Assembly (NCBI RefSeq): GCF_002777425.1
Contig: NZ_MDVC01000002.1
Coordinates: forward strand, 1 to 64,000
Direction: 5' to 3'
Source of the DNA: Snodgrassella alvi
GTDB lineage: Bacteria; Pseudomonadota; Gammaproteobacteria; Burkholderiales; Neisseriaceae
DNA: 64,000 nt
Made by a program: the position numbers and the translations under genes. Below are positions 58,468-64,000 of this stretch, one piece after another. Positions within the stretch are counted from its first letter, which is position 1. Each line of letters begins with the position of its first letter. Below the pieces are notes generated by a model that was given only the letters and a program-made list of their open reading frames with translations, had not been told where the DNA came from and ran no database searches.

Positions 58468-60732
58468 ATGGCGAAAATCCGTTTTGCCTGTGCATGGTTA
58501 CCATGGTGGGTTGTGGGCGTCTGTGGGTCTTACTTATTACCTCAGTCTGTAATTTTGCCATGGCTAAGTGCTTTGTTTATTCTGGCTGTATTGATTGTGT
58601 GGCCTGGCTGGCAATGGTGTCGTTATGGCTGTGCAATTTGCGCTGGCGTGATATTTGCATTATGGCGTACCGATATGATATTGCAACAACAATGGCCATT
58701 AACGGATAAAGCACAGTTACAAGATGTTGTGATTAAAGTCACGGATATTCCCCAGCAGAATCAGCAGCGCAGCCGCTTTGTGGCTCAGGTAAGTTTACCC
58801 AACGGCCAACAGCAGCAATGGTTATTAACGGATTACACAAAACAGCAATGGCTGCCGGGCAGCAGATGGCAGGTAAGGGCAAAAGTACGTGCGATTATCG
58901 GCGAAACCAATAAGGTTGGTTTCAATCAGGAAGCCTGGGCGCTGGCCAATCATATTGGTGCGATGGCTACAGTCGTCAAAGGGCAGCGTAAAGCATTACC
59001 AGCTACATCTGGCTGGCTGGAATGGCTGGCACGCTGGCGTCTGTGGTGTAGCGCACGCTGGCAGGCACAGGCTCAGACTTACCCGCAGGGTGTAGCCTTG
59101 CTCAAAGCGCTTGCTGTCGGTGAGCAGTCTGCATTACCTGCAGCCGCCTGGCAAATATTTCGCCCACTTGGATTGAATCATCTGGTTAGTATTTCCGGCC
59201 TGCATGTAGGTATGCTGGCCATGCTGGCTGCATGGTTATGTGGTAAATGTTTACAGTATTTACCCGTACGCATTCACCAGCCATGGATATACACCCGCTG
59301 CACGGCTGTGCTGACAGCTATTCTTTATAGTGCACTGGCCGGTTTTGCTGTTCCCACTCAGCGCAGTATGCTGATGATTATTATTCTGGCCTTAACTTGG
59401 CGACGCGGGTATTTGCGTGCCTTTCAGGTATGGTGGTTAACGATAGCGATTGTATTGCTGTTTGACCCTTTGGCTGTATTAAGTGTTGGATTCTGGCTGT
59501 CTTTTCTGCTGGTTGCTGTGTTGATGTGGGCTGGTGACGGCTATGGCCATAGTGCTAAATGGCGTCAGTTAGTACTGGCACAATGGGCAGCAGGGCTGGC
59601 TTCGGTTGTACTGGTGGCTTTTTGCTTTGGTTCGGTACCGCTCATATCGCCGCTGGTAAATGCACTGGCTATTCCCTGGTTCACGCTGGTACTGGTGCCA
59701 TTGGCCTTACTGTCATTGATTATACCAGTGGATATATTGCGTACTCTTGCCGCCTATCTGAGTGAACAAACCATGTGCCTGCTACACTGGGTAGCTGGCT
59801 ATGCTCCTGAATATTATCCGGCACATGCTCCTTTGGCGTTATGGCTGCTGGCGCTTATTGCTGTTTTGCTGTTGCTACTGCCACGCGGGTGGTATTTACG
59901 TCCATTATGTCTATTGATTTTACTTTTATTGCTCAGCTATCGACCACCGCGTCCTGCTCAGGGTGAAGCAGTTATCAGGGTATGGGATGTTGGGCAGGGT
60001 TTGGCTGTAAGTATCAGTACAGCCAAACATGAATTATTGTTTGATACTGGCACTGCCTATGCAGCGCAATCTGCCTTGTTGCCCAATTTACGTGCTGCTG
60101 GTATTAAACGGCTGGATACGCTGGTTCTGTCTCATAATGATAGTGATCATGATGGTGGTGCAACGCTGATTAAGCGGCACCTGCAACCACACAGTATTAT
60201 TGCTGGACAACCACAAGCATATTCTTTTCCAGTGCAAGCATGTAGAGGTGGTTCAAACTGGCAATGGGATGGGGTATGGTTTGAGTTTCTTAATCAGCCG
60301 GTGGTGGCCAAAAGCGGAAAAAATGAATATAGCTGCGTGTTACGTGTTGTGAGTGCCGATAAAGCCATCCTGATTACTGGTGATTTGGGCAAAAAGGGAG
60401 AGCGTACTTTAATGGCTGCATATAACGAAAATTTATTCAGCCAGATTTTAATTTTAGGCCATCATGGCAGCCGTCATTCCAGTGATATGAATTTTATCCG
60501 TACAGTGGCGCCACAATATGCTGTTGCCAGTGCTGGCTTCGCCAATCCATATGGCCACCCGCATGTTCAGGTACAGCAGTTGCTGCTACAGGAGGGTATT
60601 ACCCTGTTGCGCACAGACCGGATGGGAGGCATGCAAACTACTTTATCGGCACGGCCGGTGCGCTGGCAGCTATTACACACTTATCGGCCTTACTGGCAGC
60701 GCAAGCCGGTAGTAGAGATTATGCCAAAATAG
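58468..60732 (+). CDS. comEC: DNA uptake channel protein ComEC/Rec2
   Basis: Inner-membrane channel that carries transforming DNA into the cytoplasm. A DUF4131 N-terminal region with membrane segments and an OB-like part (about 1-200) precedes the competence domain, which has NHLVSISGLHVGM and AVPTQRSMLMI. Several membrane helices follow. The C-terminal metallo-beta-lactamase-like domain (about 505-740) has SHNDSDHDGG and LGHHGSRHS, with the metal-ligand pattern largely kept. Its 754 residues are full-length and uninterrupted, so natural competence is plausible, in line with the uptake-sequence-like motif at 8955. Confidence 0.94.
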   Translation: MAKIRFACAWLPWWVVGVCGSYLLPQSVILPWLSALFILAVLIVWPGWQWCRYGCAICAGVIFALWRTDMILQQQWPLTDKAQLQDVVIKVTDIPQQNQQRSRFVAQVSLPNGQQQQWLLTDYTKQQWLPGSRWQVRAKVRAIIGETNKVGFNQEAWALANHIGAMATVVKGQRKALPATSGWLEWLARWRLWCSARWQAQAQTYPQGVALLKALAVGEQSALPAAAWQIFRPLGLNHLVSISGLHVGMLAMLAAWLCGKCLQYLPVRIHQPWIYTRCTAVLTAILYSALAGFAVPTQRSMLMIIILALTWRRGYLRAFQVWWLTIAIVLLFDPLAVLSVGFWLSFLLVAVLMWAGDGYGHSAKWRQLVLAQWAAGLASVVLVAFCFGSVPLISPLVNALAIPWFTLVLVPLALLSLIIPVDILRTLAAYLSEQTMCLLHWVAGYAPEYYPAHAPLALWLLALIAVLLLLLPRGWYLRPLCLLILLLLLSYRPPRPAQGEAVIRVWDVGQGLAVSISTAKHELLFDTGTAYAAQSALLPNLRAAGIKRLDTLVLSHNDSDHDGGATLIKRHLQPHSIIAGQPQAYSFPVQACRGGSNWQWDGVWFEFLNQPVVAKSGKNEYSCVLRVVSADKAILITGDLGKKGERTLMAAYNENLFSQILILGHHGSRHSSDMNFIRTVAPQYAVASAGFANPYGHPHVQVQQLLLQEGITLLRTDRMGGMQTTLSARPVRWQLLHTYRPYWQRKPVVEIMPK

Positions 60733-60803
60733 CTTCTGAACGGCATAATATACTGGCGTATAATGATAAATGTCCGTTAACTGGCTGGATAGAAGGAATT
60801 AAT

Positions 60804-61232
60804 ATGCATTGGCGTAGAATTTTCACTTTGGGCTTGATGGGCTTAGTGCTGGCTGCTTGTGCTACACCGGAACAAAAAGCTGCCCGGGCGGCAGCGGAAA
60901 AAGCTGCTGAACAGAAGCTGAAGCTGGATTTGGCATCACAATGTGATGCACGTACTGCCGAATTGATGCAGGCACAAATGCAAAATCCGGCATTTTTTTC
61001 TGACCCTGCCAATGCGAAAATAGCGGAAGAATATCGGCAAAAGGTTAATCTGCCGATTTTTCAGAGTTGTTACAGACTGGCTTGGGACAACTATGTGAGT
61101 AAGATAAGGTTACAACAGGCGCGAGACTGGGCAATGCAGCGCAGATGGGATGATGATATGAACTGGATGATGTTTAGGCCACGCTGGTGTCGCAGCACCC
61201 ACAATGGACGTTCATATGTATACCGCTGCTGA
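60804..61232 (+). CDS. Small lipoprotein of unknown function
   Basis: The 142 residues start MHWRRIFTLGLMGLVLAACA, a lipoprotein signal with lipobox LAAC (Cys19). An Ala/Lys-rich helical stretch (EQKAARAAAEKAAEQKLKL) follows, then a region with scattered cysteines (CDARTAEL, FQSCYRL, RWCRSTHN, YRC at the end) that may form disulfides. No family is recognised. A good RBS (AGAAGGAATTAAT) precedes the ATG and a terminator follows directly. Confidence 0.7.
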   Translation: MHWRRIFTLGLMGLVLAACATPEQKAARAAAEKAAEQKLKLDLASQCDARTAELMQAQMQNPAFFSDPANAKIAEEYRQKVNLPIFQSCYRLAWDNYVSKIRLQQARDWAMQRRWDDDMNWMMFRPRWCRSTHNGRSYVYRC

Positions 61233-61242
61233 TAGCGAAATA

Positions 61243-61272
61243 AAACAGGCAGGTAATACCTGCCTGTTTGTT
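61243..61272. terminator. Bidirectional terminator between the lipoprotein gene and lolA
   Basis: AAACAGGCAGGT and ACCTGCCTGTTT form a perfect 12 bp stem with a three-base loop. Flanking A and T stretches suit both strands. Confidence 0.88.
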
Positions 61273-61284
61273 TAATTGTGCTTG

Positions 61285-61899
61285 CTACTGGGTCAGTACA
61301 TCGACACCTTTGGGTGGTGTAAATTTAAACTGACTGCGGTTAAATTGCGGATGGGTATTGATTTTGCTGAATGTGATGGTGGTTTGATTACCAAAACTGT
61401 CTTTTAGCTGCATGTTGGCCAGATTGTCGCCACGAAAACCGATACGAATATTCTGATAACCGGTATTACTGCGTTTCGGTATGGCGCGTACATAATCGAC
61501 ACCATCGCTGCTGCCATCATCTGACAGGGAATAATTGGCATTCAGTGCTGATTTATTGGAAAGAATGGCTGCTGGCGAATCACCAATTGTCTGGTTCTGC
61601 TCTTGTTTGGTTACCTGAGCCAAATCCTGATCATATAACCAGACAGTCTTACCGTCGCCGACAATTGTCTGTTTATAAGGCTGCGTGTATTCCCAGCGAA
61701 AGAGCCCCGGGCGTTGAATGGCAAATGTCCCGGATGTTGTTTGCGTGCGTTTTTTGCTGTGAACTGTCTGGGTGAACTGGCCAGAAATACCATCTGTATC
61801 TGAATTAAATTTTTGCAGGGTGTCTAAACCACCTGCACTAACCAGTACACTGCTGATAGCCATAATGCCACTAAGCACAGCTTTACTCAAAATTCGCAT
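61285..61899 (-). CDS. lolA: Outer-membrane lipoprotein carrier protein LolA
   Basis: Periplasmic chaperone that shuttles lipoproteins from LolCDE to LolB. A Sec signal peptide (cleavage near ISSVLVSAG) precedes the open-barrel domain with ISGQFTQTVHS, GTFAIQRPGLFRWEYTQPY and GDGKTVWLYDQDLAQVT. The Arg in FRWEY corresponds to the lid-contacting residue of E. coli LolA. Its 204 residues are normal. It is a single gene here; its usual partner ftsK is not in the window. Confidence 0.93.
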   Translation of the reverse strand: MRILSKAVLSGIMAISSVLVSAGGLDTLQKFNSDTDGISGQFTQTVHSKKRTQTTSGTFAIQRPGLFRWEYTQPYKQTIVGDGKTVWLYDQDLAQVTKQEQNQTIGDSPAAILSNKSALNANYSLSDDGSSDGVDYVRAIPKRSNTGYQNIRIGFRGDNLANMQLKDSFGNQTTITFSKINTHPQFNRSQFKFTPPKGVDVLTQ

Positions 61900-62273
61900 T
61901 AATCACTCCTTTGCTAAACTATTAATGAATATTTTAGCTGTTCGCGGCTAAAGTTGAAACAGAAATTGCTTGTTTGGCTACTTCTGCACAATAGTGCTGC
62001 AAACAGGCAAAACCATTTTAGTAAATCAAGTGGCTATTTTAAATGATATCTTATGCATCTCAGGCAAGTAACCGGTTTCCTGAGGGGGCTAAAATAAAAT
62101 TACAAATTAATAATATTAATTATTAGTTTGTATAATAAATTACTTTTTAATTATATTTAAAGATTAAAGCAATATTGGCGTGGGTGCCATATAAGTAAAG
62201 TAATCATGCAATAGGATTCTAATAGAAAAAATCGTAATCCTATTAACTTTTCCATCAGCATGGATTGATCAAT
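61900..62273. other. AT-rich gap between lolA and the DUF1090 gene
   Basis: No coding frame is seen. TTAATAATATTAATTATTA around 62105-62125 is a low-complexity near-palindrome. The region probably contains the lolA promoter and the 3' end of the DUF1090 transcript. Confidence 0.45.
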
Positions 62274-62687
62274 TTACTGCTTGGCTGCCTGCTCAAAACG
62301 GGCAAAGTTCTGTTTTGCCTGTTGAAGTTTTGCCTTATTCTCATTCAGTTTATTTTGCAGGTCAGTAATTTTGTCACTGTCGCCTTTAGCCTGAGCTTTG
62401 TCCAGCTTGCGCTGGGTTTCATTAATTTTATTGGTTAACTTATCGATTTTCTGGGTATATTTCTGCCGCAAATCTTCGTTGCTACAGTTTTGGGCAATAT
62501 CGGTTTTCTGGATATTTAGACGATTAATTTGTTTCTGATTATTATTGGCACGAGCATATTGTAATTGCTTCTCAATCTGTTGCTGCTTTTCTTTACAGGT
62601 TTGCCAATTGTCATCTGCTATGGCAGGAAATGTGGCTGACAAGGTCAGTGCAAGTAGGGTACCTTTAAGCGTGCGTGAATAATTCAT
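62274..62687 (-). CDS. DUF1090 (YqjC-like) periplasmic protein
   Basis: A signal peptide ending near FPAIA precedes about 112 residues of highly charged, coiled-coil-like sequence rich in Lys/Gln/Asn (for example CKEKQQQIEKQLQYARANNN). Two cysteines (CKEK and NCSNEDL) match the DUF1090 family; E. coli YqjC is the reference. Function is unknown. The ATG at 62687 is preceded by AAAAGGATAA. Nothing else in the immediate neighbourhood suggests a role. Confidence 0.8.
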   Translation of the reverse strand: MNYSRTLKGTLLALTLSATFPAIADDNWQTCKEKQQQIEKQLQYARANNNQKQINRLNIQKTDIAQNCSNEDLRQKYTQKIDKLTNKINETQRKLDKAQAKGDSDKITDLQNKLNENKAKLQQAKQNFARFEQAAKQ

Positions 62688-62840
62688 ATATTTATCCTTT
62701 TCATGTTAAAGATTTTATATTGTAAAACTATTAGGTGATTTCCACTATATGCAAAGTAAAATCTATCTAAATGATGGTTTATTTTGCTCGTGCAGGCCAT
62801 GTATACTGAACTGTAATTTACTTTATGCCTGTTTTTGAAA

Positions 62841-63692
62841 ATGTCTATTGCTGCCTTGCTGGAATCTGCCTTATTAAGTTGTTTGCCCGATGAAAAATGT
62901 GCCCTGAGCAATGCGGCACAACAGTTATGTTTACAAACACCAGCTAATGCATTGCAACGGGATGAAACTGCTGTAATTAAAGATTTTCGTTTTGCTGGCC
63001 ATCCGGTGCGGCCAACGCTGGTGCCGCCAGCCAAAGTCAAAAGTCGCAAGTTTACGACAGCGGAGGGTTATGCAGCCTTATTGCATGCAGTTTGTCACAT
63101 TGAGTTTAATGCAATCAATCTGGCGCTTGATGCTGCCTATCGTTTTCGGCTGTTACCAGAAGAATTTACTCGCGATTGGGTGCGGATTGCTGCCGAAGAA
63201 GCACATCATTTCCAGCTTATGCGGCAGCGTTTACAGGCCTTGGGCTACGATTATGGTGATTTTTCCGCGCATAATCATTTGTGGGATATGGCTTATAAAA
63301 CCGCATTTGATCCACTGTTACGCATGGCTCTGGTGCCCAGAGTACTGGAAGCGCGTGGGCTGGATGTTACTCCGGGAATGCGTACTAAAATAGCGCAAAA
63401 GGGAGATGATGCCACTTGTGCCGTTTTGGATATTATCTATCGCGATGAGGTGGGGCATGTGCAGGTGGGGAATTACTGGTATCAGTATCTATGCAGACTG
63501 CGCGGTTTGGAACCATTGGCTTTATTCCGGCGCTTACTCAGTCGCTATGATTTATTTATTTTTCGTGGCTATGTGAATATTGATGCACGTGAACAGGCCG
63601 GTTTTTCGCGCTTTGAACTGGATATGCTGGAAAATTTTGAGCAAAACCGCCAGTCTAATGTACATAGCTGGCGGCAGGCTCTGCAAAATTAA
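62841..63692 (+). CDS. DUF455 family ferritin-like protein
   Basis: The 283 residues form a ferritin-like four-helix bundle with likely diiron ligands: HIEFNAINLALDAAYRF (Glu), AAEEAHHF (Glu and His) and RDEVGHVQVGNYWY (Glu and His). The family is predicted to contain a MiaE-like oxidase fold, but no enzymatic role is proven. ATG at 62841 is chosen over a TTG two codons earlier. It ends in an inverted repeat facing the znuA-like gene. Confidence 0.83.
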   Translation: MSIAALLESALLSCLPDEKCALSNAAQQLCLQTPANALQRDETAVIKDFRFAGHPVRPTLVPPAKVKSRKFTTAEGYAALLHAVCHIEFNAINLALDAAYRFRLLPEEFTRDWVRIAAEEAHHFQLMRQRLQALGYDYGDFSAHNHLWDMAYKTAFDPLLRMALVPRVLEARGLDVTPGMRTKIAQKGDDATCAVLDIIYRDEVGHVQVGNYWYQYLCRLRGLEPLALFRRLLSRYDLFIFRGYVNIDAREQAGFSRFELDMLENFEQNRQSNVHSWRQALQN

Positions 63693-63695
63693 AAG

Positions 63696-63745
63696 CAAAC
63701 GCATAAACCAGGCACATAAGTTGATTGGGCTATGCGTTTGTTTGC
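63696..63745. terminator. Bidirectional terminator between the DUF455 gene and the znuA-like gene
   Basis: CAAACGCATA (63696-63705) and TATGCGTTTG (63731-63740) form a 10 bp inverted repeat with a 25-base loop, followed by TTTGCC. The long loop makes it less certain than the others. Confidence 0.5.
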
Positions 63746-63749
63746 CCGC

Positions 63750-64000
63750 TTATTTCATGGCAGCACTTAAAGCATTGACATTATAACGGAACATATCAAT
63801 ATAAGTTGCGGCGGGTGCGCCTTTACTCAGTGCATCAGAATACAGGTGGCCGCTAATTCTGGTTTGGGTTTCACTGGCAATCCGCTGTACCATTTTTGGA
63901 TTTTTAATATTTTCAATAAAAATGGCTTTAATATGGTCACGGCGAATCTGATTGATGATTGCTGCTACCTGTCGCGCAGACGGTTCTGCTTCTGTGCTTA
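63750..64000 (-). CDS. ZnuA/MntC-type metal ABC transporter substrate-binding protein (C-terminal part)
   Basis: The last 82 codons of a minus-strand gene enter from the right edge. The peptide reads VAAIINQIRRDHIKAIFIEN, then QRIASETQTRISGHLYSDALS and ends NVNALSAAMK. The Ile-rich KAIFIEN and ASETQ segments with the late Asp are typical of cluster A-I zinc/manganese-binding proteins such as ZnuA, MntC and SitA. The metal cannot be told from this fragment. It is cut by the window end. Confidence 0.8.
   Translation of the reverse strand, partial: STEAEPSARQVAAIINQIRRDHIKAIFIENIKNPKMVQRIASETQTRISGHLYSDALSKGAPAATYIDMFRYNVNALSAAMK

Noticed and set aside
62100-62130. AT-rich near-palindrome as a replication origin or attachment site
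   Set aside because: No DnaA boxes, iterons or integrase gene accompany it; low complexity explains it.

Overview
This 64 kb window looks like chromosomal sequence from a member of the Neisseriaceae. The likely match is a bee-gut Snodgrassella-type organism, but that genus call is inference from gene content and moderate-to-low GC. Supporting signs are the ptsN-hprK-rapZ order without nearby rpoN/HPr genes, neisserial-style TadA with an N-terminal extension, CNP1-like and DUF502 proteins, a His/Gly-type non-discriminating AspRS, and a terminator built from an inverted pair of a DNA-uptake-sequence dialect (AGGCAGCCTGAA at 8955-8966). I see no prophage, insertion sequence, CRISPR array, rRNA or tRNA gene.

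Layout. 1-5.5 kb: an aspartate/alanine exchanger with aspartate 4-decarboxylase (a proton-motive decarboxylation cycle), a glutamine-amidotransferase-like protein, a DUF1232 protein and SixA. 5.6-11.7 kb: ubiA, the nitrogen-PTS/HPr-kinase/RapZ operon, rbgA, scpB and rluB. 11.9-15.0 kb: a two-gene sensory-looking module (Aer-like PAS protein plus a cytoplasmic PhnD-like binding protein), then dusC and a SPOUT methyltransferase. 15-28.8 kb: a DUF945 protein, mutL, dedA-like, ettA, lon, hupB, a PpiD-like chaperone, a semialdehyde dehydrogenase, a MORN-repeat protein and a CHY zinc finger protein. 28.9-35.3 kb (mostly minus strand): icd, dinB, a GyrI-like gene remnant, a zinc-ribbon protein behind a perfect TA palindrome, a lipoprotein, an M14 carboxypeptidase and a SanA-like protein. 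35.5-43.6 kb: lepA-lepB-rnc, two accessory genes that separate rnc from era, then era, an rRNA-methylase-like gene and a DUF815 ATPase. 43.7-44.5 kb: two adjacent, broken genes for small secreted proteins. 44.5-50.4 kb: xseA, lpxK-trm112-kdsB-adk, a CNP1-like protein and a TauE/SafE exporter. 50.5-54.0 kb: tadA, bioB and an SDR gene in a mosaic. 54-64 kb: trmA, aspS, a DUF502 protein, comEC, a lipoprotein, lolA, a DUF1090 protein, a DUF455 protein and the truncated end of a ZnuA-type metal-binding protein.

Most of the window is housekeeping: DNA repair (mutL, dinB, xseA), translation and RNA maturation (ettA, lepA, rnc, era, rluB, dusC, trmA, tadA, aspS), envelope biogenesis (lpxK, kdsB, lolA, lepB), and uptake of DNA (comEC). 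The unusual parts are in the gaps. The clearest is at 51.1-53.6 kb. Two diverged direct repeats of about 510 bp, each covering the start of tadA plus the start of the SDR gene, flank an AT-rich bioB. The left repeat keeps an intact tadA and a dead SDR; the right keeps a dead tadA and an intact SDR. This looks like a scar of gene acquisition by duplication/integration. Other accessory signals are the frame-broken secreted genes (one with an A8 tract in its signal peptide), the GyrI remnant, the split of rnc from era, and the PAS/PhnD pair.
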